Shown here in pieces: positions 7,309 through 16,556 of a DNA stretch of 39,337 nt. How positions within the stretch are numbered: the first letter of the stretch is position 1; each line of letters begins with the position of its first letter. The notes under the pieces were generated by a model. The model worked only from the letters and a program-made list of their open reading frames with translations. It did no database searches and was not told where the DNA came from. This DNA is from an uncultured Muribaculaceae bacterium. GTDB lineage: Bacteria > Bacteroidota > Bacteroidia > Bacteroidales > Muribaculaceae. The position numbers were made by a program, and so were the translations under genes. The stretch is from the NCBI GenBank assembly GCA_958439725.1, contig CAUBWJ010000019.1, positions 1 through 39,337 of the forward strand. The letters run 5' to 3'.

Positions 7309-7653
7309 ATGCCCAGAACAGAATCTTCACATCGACCCACTCTCGGATTCATCGGCCGCCTTCTCCGCGGTCAGGTGATTTCCGGCGATTTCTTCGTCAA
7401 CAATGCCGTGGCGCTGGGATTCTGTGTGCTGGTGCTTCTGGGCTATATCTCATCCAAATACGAGATGCAGACCCGTATGGAAGCGCTGCGTAAATACACC
7501 AACGAACTGGAGACGGTGAAGGCCGAGCGAGTAAGGGCCCGCAGCCTCTATATGGGCCGCATACGCGAAAGCTCCATGCAGCAGCTCGTCGACTCGCTCC
7601 ATCTCGGCCTCCACGTCCAGGAGCGGCCCCCTTACGAGATAGAACTTGACTGA
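7309..7653 (+). CDS. ftsL: FtsL-like cell division protein
   Basis: 114 residues with the architecture of FtsL: a short cytoplasmic tail, one membrane helix at about 33-48 (NAVALGFCVLVLLGYI) and a periplasmic helix predicted as coiled coil (about 52-103, rich in Glu, Lys, Arg and Leu). Sequence conservation in FtsL is low; identification rests on this layout and on its fixed place between rsmH and ftsI. FtsL bridges FtsQ to the FtsW-FtsI synthase and helps switch on septal wall synthesis. No FtsB gene is seen in the window. The protein ends RPPYEIELD, 41 bases before ftsI. Confidence 0.82.
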   Translation: MPRTESSHRPTLGFIGRLLRGQVISGDFFVNNAVALGFCVLVLLGYISSKYEMQTRMEALRKYTNELETVKAERVRARSLYMGRIRESSMQQLVDSLHLGLHVQERPPYEIELD

Positions 7654-7694
7654 ATAATTTCTTAACTCTGAAAAAACAATAACCCCGAGTCCCC

Positions 7695-9782
7695 ATGGCA
7701 AAAGGAAACAGAAGCAGAATAATCTGGCGCTACATCTTTGTGGTGGGCGTTACCTTGCTCTTTGTAGGCCGCATAGTCTACAAGCTGTGGGATACGACCG
7801 TTGTCTCTGCCGACGAATGGAACAACCTCGCCCTCAAGGAACTGTCGAAAGTCGACACCATCGCTCCCCAGCGTGGCAACATTCTGGCGTGCGACGGTTC
7901 TGTGCTTGCCACCAACGTGAGGGAATACACCGTGAGAATCGATTTCCGCAGCGAGCGCTTCCTCACCGACACCTTTGAGGCCCGTCTCGATACCATCTCG
8001 AAGTGCATGGCCCGCGAATTCGGACGCCGCACAGCCAAGGAGTGGAAAGAATACCTTTCGGGGCCGCTCAAGATAGCCCATAAGGACAGGCCGCGCGCGT
8101 TCGTGCTGATTGACCGTGTGAGCTATGCCGACTATCTCAAGATACGCACCTTGCCATTCTTCAACTATCCCAACCGCAACTACTGCGGCATAACCCATGA
8201 TTCGCGGCTTGCCCGCGTGCGTCCCTACGGCGCCATGGCGCGCCGTAGCATAGGCGGAGTGGGCGCCACGCGCGAGTGTAGCGAGGTCCACGGCATCTCC
8301 GGTCTGGAGAAGGCGCTCGACTCTCTGCTCTACGGCATTCCCGGTCTGGCAAAGAAAGTGTCGCTCACCAAGGAGATTGTACCCTGGACCGACGTCCCTG
8401 CCGTGCCCGGAGCCAACATCATCACCACAATCGACATCAAGATGCAGGACATCGTGGAAAACGAGCTCAACAAGATGCTCGAATACTGCGATGCCGACTG
8501 GGGTGTGGCCGTGCTCATGGAGGTGGCCACAGGCAACATCAAGGCCATTTCCAACCTTGAGAAGAATACAAAGACCGGCACCGGCTATATCGAGGCCATG
8601 AACCGTGCCGTGCAGGGCTATGAGCCCGGCTCCGTTGTCAAGCCCATATCCATGATGCTGGCCCTTGAAGAGGGTGCGGTGAGCAACCTCGATGAGGTGA
8701 TATCCACCGGTTCATCGTATGCCTACGCAGGCGGACGGCCTATAACCGACGCCCACGGCGTGGGTTCCATGCGTGTGAGCGAGGTGATAGAGCGTTCGTC
8801 CAACATCGGAATGACCAAAATCATCGCCCGCAAGTTCGACTCCGATCCCGGCCGTTTCTATTCGCGCCTGAAAGAGATAGGATTTCTTGAGCCGATGCAC
8901 ACCGGAATAGCCGGAGAATGCATTCCGCGCATTGACTCGCTGCCCGACAACCGCGGCGGACGCATAGCTCTCTCCCGCCAGTGTTACGGCTACGCCACCA
9001 AGATACCCCCGCTGTATACCCTATCCATTTACAATGCCATTGCCAACGGAGGCCGCTACGTGCGTCCGCGTCTGGTGATGGGCACCCGTACGGCCGACAG
9101 CGACACCCTCTTCCCCGTGACCTATATCCGCGACCGTATATGCTCCGAGACCAACGCCGCCAAGATGCGCACCATGCTGCGCTCTGTGGTGTGGGGCGAC
9201 CATGGTACCGGACGCCGTCTGCGCTCCGACAAAGTGGCCATAGCCGGAAAGACCGGCACCGCCTACGTCATCGAGCAGGGCGGCTACAACACATCCAAGA
9301 AGCGGTTGGCATTCTGCGGATTCTTTCCTGCCGACAATCCCCGCTTTTCATGCATGGTGCTTGTGCGTCATCCCCGCCAGAATGCATTCGGCGCCGCATC
9401 TACAAGCGGTGAGGTTCTCAAGGGGATAGCCGAGAATCTTTATAGCCGCGGAATGCTCGACAACAGTTCCGACTATCTCGCGGATGCCAAAGGAGGCTCC
9501 GCTCCTACCATGCATGCCTCGTGCGACGGTTCGCGCGCGTCGACCGTTTCCGACCGTCTGGGGCTCTCAGGCAAGATGACGGTGCTGGCCCATCCGGGCG
9601 CCCAGAAAGTGAAAGGTGTGCCCGACGTTCACGGCTACGGACTCCGCGACGCCCTGTCGGTGCTCGAGAAATCCGGTTATAATGTGAAATTCAGGGGCGC
9701 GGGCTATGTGGCCGGACAGCATCCCAGACCTGGAACCGAAATGAGGCGCGGCAGCATCGTGATGCTTGAGCTCCGCGAATAG
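7695..9782 (+). CDS. ftsI: Septal transpeptidase FtsI (PBP3) with one PASTA domain
   Basis: 695 residues. Short cytoplasmic N terminus and one membrane helix (about 11-29), a dimerisation domain starting at PQRGNILACDGSVLA (58-72), then the transpeptidase. Active-site motifs are Ser313-V-V-Lys316 (SxxK), Ser368-Ser-Asn370 (SxN) and Lys519-Thr-Gly521 (KTG). The last 65 residues form a PASTA domain (VPDVHGYGLRDALSVLEKSG). It crosslinks stem peptides at the septum in complex with FtsW. The C-terminal PASTA domain is usual in Bacteroidota FtsI and absent from E. coli FtsI, which is about 100 residues shorter. A weakly conserved stretch of about 75 residues joins the transpeptidase to PASTA. Both neighbours are dcw genes on the same strand. 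Confidence 0.93.
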   Translation: MAKGNRSRIIWRYIFVVGVTLLFVGRIVYKLWDTTVVSADEWNNLALKELSKVDTIAPQRGNILACDGSVLATNVREYTVRIDFRSERFLTDTFEARLDTISKCMAREFGRRTAKEWKEYLSGPLKIAHKDRPRAFVLIDRVSYADYLKIRTLPFFNYPNRNYCGITHDSRLARVRPYGAMARRSIGGVGATRECSEVHGISGLEKALDSLLYGIPGLAKKVSLTKEIVPWTDVPAVPGANIITTIDIKMQDIVENELNKMLEYCDADWGVAVLMEVATGNIKAISNLEKNTKTGTGYIEAMNRAVQGYEPGSVVKPISMMLALEEGAVSNLDEVISTGSSYAYAGGRPITDAHGVGSMRVSEVIERSSNIGMTKIIARKFDSDPGRFYSRLKEIGFLEPMHTGIAGECIPRIDSLPDNRGGRIALSRQCYGYATKIPPLYTLSIYNAIANGGRYVRPRLVMGTRTADSDTLFPVTYIRDRICSETNAAKMRTMLRSVVWGDHGTGRRLRSDKVAIAGKTGTAYVIEQGGYNTSKKRLAFCGFFPADNPRFSCMVLVRHPRQNAFGAASTSGEVLKGIAENLYSRGMLDNSSDYLADAKGGSAPTMHASCDGSRASTVSDRLGLSGKMTVLAHPGAQKVKGVPDVHGYGLRDALSVLEKSGYNVKFRGAGYVAGQHPRPGTEMRRGSIVMLELRE

Positions 9783-9828
9783 ACCAGTCCGGAAATAAAC
9801 AAGAACAAACGAATAAAAAACCATAATC

Positions 9829-11286
9829 ATGAAGTCACTCTCAGATTTGCTCTCGGCCATAATGCCGCAGGAAGTGATAGGAAGCGAAGAGAAGAAAATA
9901 ACCTCCCTCGAATGTGATTCCCGCAAGATCAAGCGGGGTTCGCTGTTCGTGGCTGTGCGCGGCTATAATGTCGACGGCCATAAGTTTATTCCTCTGGTCA
10001 CGCTTGCGGGAGCCGCCGCCATAGTGTGCGAGGAGCTGCCGGAGCGTCTGGAATCGACGGTGACTTACATCAAGGTGCCCGACTCGGCAGTGGCCCTGGG
10101 GCTGCTGGCCTCGCAATGGTGGGGCAATCCCTCGCGCAAGCTTAAGCTGGTAGGTGTCACAGGCACCAACGGCAAGACAACCACCGCCACCCTCATCTAC
10201 GAGATGGCGCGCATGATGGGCCAGAAAGCCGGTCTGCTCTCTACGGTCTGCAACTATATCGACTCCGAGGCCGTCCCCACCACCCAGACCACTCCTGATC
10301 CCCTCACCCTCAACGAGCTTCTTCACCGCATGGTGGTGGCCGGATGCACGGTGGCCGCAATGGAGGTAAGCTCCCACGCCGCCCACCAGCACCGTATTGC
10401 CGGGCTGCATTTCGCCGGAGGAGTGTTCACCAACCTTACCCGCGACCATCTCGATTATCACAAGACGGTCGACGCTTATCTTGCCGCCAAGAAATCGTTT
10501 TTCGACGGGCTGCCCCGCACGGCGTTCGCTCTCACCAACCTCGACGACCGCAACGGCGAGGTGATGCTTCAGAACACCGAGGCCCGGCGCTACACATATT
10601 CGCTGCGCACCGTGGCCGATTTCACCGGCCGCGTGATCGAGAGCCGTCTCGACGGCACCCTCATGTCGTTCAACGGTCATGAGGTGGAAGTGCTCTTTAC
10701 CGGCCGCTTCAATGCCTACAATCTCACCGCAGTATATGGGGCCTGCTGCCTGCTGGGCTGGGACCGCGACACAGTGCTTGTCAACATGAGCCGCCTTGTC
10801 CCGGTGGCCGGACGTTTCCAGACCATCCACGGCGCCAACGGCGTGACCGCTATCGTGGACTATGCCCACACGCCCGACGCGCTCGTAAACGTGCTCGATG
10901 CCATACGCGACGTGGTGGGCCCGCAGGGCACAATCATCACCGTGGTGGGTGCCGGAGGCAACCGCGACCGCGGCAAGCGCCCCCTGATGGCTGCTGAGGC
11001 TGCCGCACGCAGCCAGAGACTCGTGCTAACATCCGACAATCCCCGCGACGAGGAACCCGCTGAAATCATAGCAGAGATGGAAGCCGGTCTCACCGATGCC
11101 ACACGTCCGAAGACTCTCAGCATCACCGATCGCCGCGAAGCCATACGCACGGCGCTCGCGCTCGCCGGAAAGGGCGATGTGGTGCTGATTGCCGGCAAAG
11201 GCCACGAGACCTATCAGGAAGTGAAAGGCGTGAAACATCATTTCGACGACCGCGAGGTGGTGCGCGATGTCTTCGCATCGCTCTGA
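9829..11286 (+). CDS. murE: UDP-MurNAc-L-Ala-D-Glu:meso-diaminopimelate ligase MurE
   Basis: 485 residues, the normal length. It adds the third residue of the wall peptide with ATP. Seen: the N-terminal UDP-MurNAc-binding SLECDSRKIKRGSLFVAVRG (26-45), the ATP loop TGTNGKTTT (111-119), the carbamylated-Lys region in the middle domain and, in the C-terminal domain, DNPR (403-406). DNPR is the signature of ligases that use meso-diaminopimelate rather than lysine, so this organism has DAP-type peptidoglycan. GKGHETYQ lies near the end. murF, the next pathway step, is not in the window. mraY follows after 49 bases. Confidence 0.95.
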   Translation: MKSLSDLLSAIMPQEVIGSEEKKITSLECDSRKIKRGSLFVAVRGYNVDGHKFIPLVTLAGAAAIVCEELPERLESTVTYIKVPDSAVALGLLASQWWGNPSRKLKLVGVTGTNGKTTTATLIYEMARMMGQKAGLLSTVCNYIDSEAVPTTQTTPDPLTLNELLHRMVVAGCTVAAMEVSSHAAHQHRIAGLHFAGGVFTNLTRDHLDYHKTVDAYLAAKKSFFDGLPRTAFALTNLDDRNGEVMLQNTEARRYTYSLRTVADFTGRVIESRLDGTLMSFNGHEVEVLFTGRFNAYNLTAVYGACCLLGWDRDTVLVNMSRLVPVAGRFQTIHGANGVTAIVDYAHTPDALVNVLDAIRDVVGPQGTIITVVGAGGNRDRGKRPLMAAEAAARSQRLVLTSDNPRDEEPAEIIAEMEAGLTDATRPKTLSITDRREAIRTALALAGKGDVVLIAGKGHETYQEVKGVKHHFDDREVVRDVFASL

Positions 11287-11335
11287 GCGCATTTAACGTA
11301 ACATAATCCCCCAACCGTTTCAATAGCAACGTAAA

Positions 11336-12598
11336 ATGCTTTATTATCTTTTCAATTATCTCGAGACTCTCGGTGTGCCCGGCGCGCGGCTCATGGACTA
11401 CATCACGTTCCGTTCCGGCGCGGCTCTCGTGCTGTCGCTGATTATAGCCACAGTGTTCGGCCGTCGGATAATAGACCGTCTGCAGCTGATGCAGGTGGGC
11501 GAGATAATCCGCGACCTCGGTCTTGAGGGCCAGATGTCGAAAAAAGGCACCCCCACCATGGGCGGCATCATAATAATCGTGGCGATTCTTGTGCCGTGTC
11601 TGCTTGTGGGAAATCTGGGCAATATCTATATGGCACTGATGCTTGTGGCCACGATATGGCTCGGCACGCTCGGTTTCCTCGACGATTATCTGAAGATTCA
11701 CCGTCATAACAAGGACGGTATGAAAGGCAGCTTCAAGATTGTGGGCCAGGTGGGTCTCGGCCTGATTGTGGGCCTCGCCATGTGGTTCAGCCCCGATATA
11801 ACGATGCGCGAGAATGTGGAGGTGGTTGTGCCTGAAGCGCAGGAAACCGTCATCATGTACACCCCCGAGGATGTGAAGTCAACCCAGACCACCATACCTT
11901 TCGTCAAGAACAACAACTTCGATTATGCCTATCTCACCCAGTGGATGGGAAGCCATGCCGCCACAGGCGGATGGATAGTATTCGTGCTTGTTACCATTCT
12001 GGTGATCGCGGCCACTTCCAACGGCGCCAACCTCACCGACGGACTGGACGGCCTCTGTACCGGAACCTCGGCCATAATAGGCTGCGCTCTGGCCATAATG
12101 GCCTATCTCGGCGGCCATATAGTCTATTCGTCGTATCTGAACATAATGTATATCCCCGGCAGCAGTGAGCTGGTGGTGTATATGGCGGCGTTCATAGGCG
12201 CTCTGGTAGGATTCCTGTGGTACAACGCCTATCCGGCCCAGGTGTTCATGGGCGATACCGGAAGCCTCACTCTCGGCGGCATAATAGCCGTGTTCGCCAT
12301 TCTCATACGCAAGGAGCTGCTTATTCCGCTGCTCTGCGCCATTTTCTTCTTCGAGGACCTTTCGGTAATGCTTCAGGTGGCTTACTTCAAGTACACCAAG
12401 AAGCGCCACGGAGCGGGTCGCCGCATTTTCAAGATGACGCCTCTCCACCATCATTTCCAGAAGCCGGGCAACTCCGGCATCGACGCCCTGCTGCAGGCGC
12501 CTCTTAACGCGGTGCCTGAGCCCAAGATTGTCACCCGCTTCTGGATCATAGGCCTTCTGCTTGCCGTGCTCACTTTTGTCACGCTCAAGATACGATAA
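11336..12598 (+). CDS. mraY: Phospho-MurNAc-pentapeptide transferase MraY
   Basis: 420 residues, an integral membrane enzyme with about ten helices. It moves phospho-MurNAc-pentapeptide from UDP to undecaprenyl phosphate, giving lipid I. Seen: KKGTPTMGG (69-77), the catalytic FLDDYLKI (114-121, Asp116-Asp117), NLTDGLDGL, AQVFMGDTGSL and the late MTPLHHHF loop, all MraY hallmarks. It is about 60 residues longer than E. coli MraY because of an insert near residues 155-205, containing VVPEAQETVIMYTPEDV, which is common in Bacteroidota. The gene starts at an ATG in an A-rich context 49 bases after murE. Confidence 0.95.
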   Translation: MLYYLFNYLETLGVPGARLMDYITFRSGAALVLSLIIATVFGRRIIDRLQLMQVGEIIRDLGLEGQMSKKGTPTMGGIIIIVAILVPCLLVGNLGNIYMALMLVATIWLGTLGFLDDYLKIHRHNKDGMKGSFKIVGQVGLGLIVGLAMWFSPDITMRENVEVVVPEAQETVIMYTPEDVKSTQTTIPFVKNNNFDYAYLTQWMGSHAATGGWIVFVLVTILVIAATSNGANLTDGLDGLCTGTSAIIGCALAIMAYLGGHIVYSSYLNIMYIPGSSELVVYMAAFIGALVGFLWYNAYPAQVFMGDTGSLTLGGIIAVFAILIRKELLIPLLCAIFFFEDLSVMLQVAYFKYTKKRHGAGRRIFKMTPLHHHFQKPGNSGIDALLQAPLNAVPEPKIVTRFWIIGLLLAVLTFVTLKIR

Positions 12599-12643
12599 CA
12601 CATAAATAATATATTGACAGGACATTTCAACAGACGATATAAT

Positions 12644-14011
12644 ATGAACCGCAGAAAAAAACTCGTGGTGCTCGGCGGCGGCGAAAGCGGCGTGGGAGCA
12701 GCCATCCTCGGCAAGGATAAGGGGATGGACGTGTTTTTGTCAGATTCCGGAACCATTCCGGAACGATATGCCGAGGTGCTTCGCGCCGAGGGCATAGAAT
12801 TCGAGCAGGGAGGTCACACGGCATCCCGTGTGCTCGAGGCCGACGAGGTTGTGAAAAGCCCCGGCATTCCTCCCACGGCGCCGCTTGTGAAGGCGCTGGT
12901 GGAAAAAGGAGTGCCCGTGATTTCCGAAATCGAGCTGGCCGGACGGTATACCCATGCCAAGATGGTGTGCATCACCGGCTCAAACGGTAAGACCACAACC
13001 ACCATGCTCACCTACCATATACTCAAGGACGCCGGGCTGAACGTAGGCCTGGCCGGCAACGTGGGCCGTTCCCTTGCCTGGCAGGTGGCCCGCGAGAACC
13101 ACGACGTATACGTGATAGAACTTTCGAGCTTCCAGCTTGAAAATATGTATGACTTCAAGGCCAATGTGGCCGTGATACTCAATATCACCCCCGACCATCT
13201 TGACCGCTACGACTATAAGATGCAGAACTACATCAATGCCAAATTCCGCATACTCCGCAACCTTACTCCCGAAGATGCGTTTATATTCTGGCAGGACGAT
13301 CCCGTGATTCAGGCACAGCTGCGTCAGGTGGCTACAGAGGCCCGGATGTATCCCTTTGCCGAGAACATGGAAAAAGGCTCCCGGGCATACGTTGACGATG
13401 AAGACGAGCTGGTGCTCGACGCCGAGGCAACTCCGGTGAAGATGCCCCGCGCCGACCTGAGCCTCAACGGGCTCCATAATCTCTACAACTCCATGGCTGC
13501 CGGTCTCTCGGCATGCCTGCTCGATATAAAGAAGGACGACATACGCCGTGCCCTGAGCAATTTCGAGGGTGTGGAGCATCGTCTGGAATTCGTGGCCGAC
13601 ATAGACGGCGTGCGTTACATCAACGACTCCAAGGCCACCAACGTGAATTCCTGCTGGTATGCCCTCGAGAGCATGCCCCGCAAGGCTGCGCCCTCCGTGG
13701 TGCTTATCCTCGGCGGCAAGGACAAGGGTAACGACTATACCGAGATAGAGCCTCTGGTGCGCGAGAAGGTCAAGGCCATAGTGTGCATGGGAAAGGACAA
13801 TGCCAAGCTCCTCGACTTCTTCACGGGCAAAGTGCCCCGGATAGCCGACACCCATTCGCTGGCCGACGCCATAGCCGCCTGCCGCGGATTTGCCTCCGAA
13901 GGCGATACGGTGCTTCTCTCGCCCTGCTGCGCGAGCTTCGACCTCTTCACGAGCTACGAGAACCGCGGCGAGCTTTTCAAGGAGGCCGTGAATGCTCTCG
14001 CCCATAAATGA
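12644..14011 (+). CDS. murD: UDP-MurNAc-L-alanine:D-glutamate ligase MurD
   Basis: 455 residues from the ATG at 12644 (MNRRKKLVVLGGGESG), chosen because the Rossmann start LVVLGGGESG directly follows; a TTG at 12614 would add ten unlikely residues. Cytoplasmic ligase adding D-Glu to UDP-MurNAc-Ala with ATP. Seen: the UMP-binding N domain with KSPGIPP (71-77), the ATP loop TGSNGKTTTT (111-120), ELSSFQLE, ILNITPDHLDRYD and, in the C domain, NDSKATN and GGKDKGNDY. All catalytic motifs are present and the length is normal. ftsW follows, possibly overlapping at ATGA. Confidence 0.94.
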   Translation: MNRRKKLVVLGGGESGVGAAILGKDKGMDVFLSDSGTIPERYAEVLRAEGIEFEQGGHTASRVLEADEVVKSPGIPPTAPLVKALVEKGVPVISEIELAGRYTHAKMVCITGSNGKTTTTMLTYHILKDAGLNVGLAGNVGRSLAWQVARENHDVYVIELSSFQLENMYDFKANVAVILNITPDHLDRYDYKMQNYINAKFRILRNLTPEDAFIFWQDDPVIQAQLRQVATEARMYPFAENMEKGSRAYVDDEDELVLDAEATPVKMPRADLSLNGLHNLYNSMAAGLSACLLDIKKDDIRRALSNFEGVEHRLEFVADIDGVRYINDSKATNVNSCWYALESMPRKAAPSVVLILGGKDKGNDYTEIEPLVREKVKAIVCMGKDNAKLLDFFTGKVPRIADTHSLADAIAACRGFASEGDTVLLSPCCASFDLFTSYENRGELFKEAVNALAHK

Positions 14012-14049
14012 TATCCCGACTCTCTCCCCGCATTAACACAAAACTGAAA

Positions 14050-15420
14050 ATGGAACTTCAACCAGCCGCAACGTCACCCCGCGCCATCCCCGGCAGCGCC
14101 GAACCGCAGCCCGAGGCACTCGCTGCCGAGGTGCCCGGTACCGCCCGGCGCATCCGCAGCTATCTTTTCGGGCATACCGACAAACATATATGGGGCATCT
14201 ACCTTCTGCTGTGCCTCATTTCCATAGTGGAGCTTTACAGCGCGTCGTCGCGCGAGGTGAGCGGCACCGGCATCGGTGTCTACATGCCTATAATGCGCCA
14301 CATGGCAATGCTTGCCGTGAGTTTCGTGATTGTGGTGGTGATGTCGCGGATGCATTACAGCCGCTTCGTAACCCTCGTGCCGCTGTTCGTGATGCTGAGT
14401 ATCGGCCTGTGGCTGGCATCATGGTTCATAGGCGAGGATTTCAACGGCGCGCGCCGCGCCATACGCATAATGGGCATAACCCTTCAGCCCTCCGAGTTCA
14501 TGAAGCTCTCCGCCGCCTTGACCATAGGCTATCTCGCCGCCCTCTTTCAGGAAAAGAAGGGCATGAAGAAGAACGGCGTGTGGATTGCCGCGGGAGCCGT
14601 GGTGTTCTTTGCGGGAACGCTCATATTCAGCGGACTCACCAACACCATTCTGCTGCTGTGCATCAGTCTGTCAATGCTTGTGATTACCGGCATGAGACTT
14701 ACCGACCTCTTCAAGATAGCTCTGGCCTATCTGGCCGGAATGGCTCTGCTTGTGGGTGTGTTCTATATTGACTACAAGATGCATGCCGTGCCGGGCGCCA
14801 CTGCCGATATGTCGGAAATGCAGGTGTCGAAACTCACCCGCTGGGAAACGTGGGTGAGCCGCCTCGAGGAGTTCGGCAATGATTCCGTGCCGAAATACCA
14901 GCAAAAAATGACTGCCGACAACCGTCAGGCCATGATTGGCTTCATGGCCCAGGCCCATGGCGGCATAAAGGGCGTGATGCCCGGCAATTCACGCGAGACA
15001 TCGCGCCTGCCGCTGGCTTTTACCGATTATATCTACTCCATAATAGTCGAGGAGCTGGGTCTGGTGGGCGGTCTGGCCGTGCTTCTGCTCTATCTCTGGC
15101 TCATGGCGCGCGCGGCGGTGCTTGCCAACCGCGTCTCGGTCAACTTCGCGGCGCAGCTTGTGCTTGCCGCGTCGCTCACCATAGTGTTTCAGGCGCTTTT
15201 CCATATAGGTATCGTCACGGGAGCCATGCCTGTTTCGGGGCAGCCACTGCCGCTGATATCCAAGGGCGGAACATCGATACTCATTACCTCCATAGCCTTC
15301 GGCATTATGCTTTCCGTGAGCCGTCACGCCACCCGCAAGGGCGCACGCAAGAAGGAGATTGAGCAGGAGGAATCCATGCTCCCGAAGGAAATGAGCGCCG
15401 CCAACCCGACGCAGCTCTGA
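14050..15420 (+). CDS. ftsW: Septal peptidoglycan glycosyltransferase FtsW
   Basis: 456 residues from the ATG at 14050, in an A-rich context. An in-frame ATG at 14008 overlaps the murD stop (ATGA) and would add 14 residues; both are possible. It is a SEDS-family membrane protein with about ten helices, after a hydrophilic N terminus of about 45 residues. It polymerises lipid II into glycan strands together with FtsI. Seen: LYSASSREVSGTG in the first periplasmic loop, FNGARRAIRIMGITLQPSEFMKL (the conserved Arg/Gln-Pro-Ser-Glu block), PGNSRETSRLPLAFTDYIYS and PLPLISKGGTSIL, which are SEDS signatures. Its place before murG in the dcw order favours FtsW over RodA. Confidence 0.93.
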   Translation: MELQPAATSPRAIPGSAEPQPEALAAEVPGTARRIRSYLFGHTDKHIWGIYLLLCLISIVELYSASSREVSGTGIGVYMPIMRHMAMLAVSFVIVVVMSRMHYSRFVTLVPLFVMLSIGLWLASWFIGEDFNGARRAIRIMGITLQPSEFMKLSAALTIGYLAALFQEKKGMKKNGVWIAAGAVVFFAGTLIFSGLTNTILLLCISLSMLVITGMRLTDLFKIALAYLAGMALLVGVFYIDYKMHAVPGATADMSEMQVSKLTRWETWVSRLEEFGNDSVPKYQQKMTADNRQAMIGFMAQAHGGIKGVMPGNSRETSRLPLAFTDYIYSIIVEELGLVGGLAVLLLYLWLMARAAVLANRVSVNFAAQLVLAASLTIVFQALFHIGIVTGAMPVSGQPLPLISKGGTSILITSIAFGIMLSVSRHATRKGARKKEIEQEESMLPKEMSAANPTQL

Positions 15421-15437
15421 TTTTAACATGAAAGAAA

Positions 15438-16556
15438 ATGAGTGAAGAATCACCTAAACGCATACTGATAAGCGGCGGAGGCACCGGCGGACACATTTTT
15501 CCCGCCATTTCCATAGCCAACGCCATACGCCGTCGCGAGCCCGGCGCCGAGATACTCTTTGTGGGCGCATGTGGCCGCATGGAGATGGAGCGTGTGCCTG
15601 CCGCCGGATATAAGATAGAAGGACTGCCTGTGGCCGGATTCGACCGCCGCCGCCTCTGGCGCAACGTGCCTGTGGTGGTGAAGCTTGTGCGGAGTCTGCT
15701 TCGCGCGCGCCGCATCGTCAGGGACTTCCGTCCCGACATTGCCATAGGCGTGGGCGGATATGCCAGCGGCCCGATACTCAAGGAGGCTCAGCGTCAGGGC
15801 GTCCCTACGCTTATTCAGGAACAGAATTCTTATCCGGGAGTCACAAACAAGCTTCTTGCGCCTAAAGCCCGCGCAATCTGCGTGGCCTACGACGGAATGG
15901 AGCGCTTCTTCCCTGCCGAAGTCATTACCAAGACCGGAAATCCGGTGAGAAAAGAGATAGCTGACTGTGCCGCTCTGGACAGCGCCGAATCCAAGCGCGC
16001 TCTCGGGTTTGACCCCGCGCGTCCGCTGCTGCTTGTGGTTGGAGGAAGCCTTGGGGCGCGCACCATCAACGACAGCATTGCCGCCGGCCTCGACCGTCTT
16101 ACCGCCGGAGGCCGATATCAGATGATGTGGCAGACAGGCAAGCTCTATGCCGAAGAGTGCACCCGCGCGGCGGCCGGGCACAGCGATGTAAAGGCCATGC
16201 CGTTCATCGCCGATATGGCGCGTGCCTACAGCGCGGCCGACCTCGTGGTGGCCCGTGCCGGAGCCGGCACCATATCCGAGCTTCAGCTTGCCGGGAAGGC
16301 CGCCATACTGGTGCCGTCGCCCAACGTGGCCGAGGACCATCAGCGCAAGAACGCCATGGCGCTTGTGGAGCGTGACGCCGCAGTGATGGTGCCCGACAGC
16401 GAGGCGCGTGCGCGGCTCGTCGACGAGGCTCTGGAGCTTATGGCCGATTCGTCGCGCCGCACCCTCTTCGCCGCAAATGCAGCCCGGATGGCGCTTCGCG
16501 AAAGCGACACCCGCATAGTCGATACCATTTACCGTATTATCGAAGAGAAAAAATGA
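15438..16556 (+). CDS. murG: Lipid II synthase MurG (UDP-GlcNAc transferase)
   Basis: 372 residues. A peripheral inner-membrane GT-B enzyme (family 28) that adds GlcNAc to lipid I to give lipid II. Seen: the first glycine-rich loop GGGTGGHIFPA (13-23), GVGGYASGP, LIQEQNSYPGVTNK, the second glycine loop LLLVVGGSLGARTIN and, in the UDP-GlcNAc site, VARAGAGTISEL with LAGKAAILVPSPNVAEDHQ. Complete and of normal length. Its stop overlaps the start of murC (ATGA), so the two are translationally coupled. Confidence 0.95.
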   Translation: MSEESPKRILISGGGTGGHIFPAISIANAIRRREPGAEILFVGACGRMEMERVPAAGYKIEGLPVAGFDRRRLWRNVPVVVKLVRSLLRARRIVRDFRPDIAIGVGGYASGPILKEAQRQGVPTLIQEQNSYPGVTNKLLAPKARAICVAYDGMERFFPAEVITKTGNPVRKEIADCAALDSAESKRALGFDPARPLLLVVGGSLGARTINDSIAAGLDRLTAGGRYQMMWQTGKLYAEECTRAAAGHSDVKAMPFIADMARAYSAADLVVARAGAGTISELQLAGKAAILVPSPNVAEDHQRKNAMALVERDAAVMVPDSEARARLVDEALELMADSSRRTLFAANAARMALRESDTRIVDTIYRIIEEKK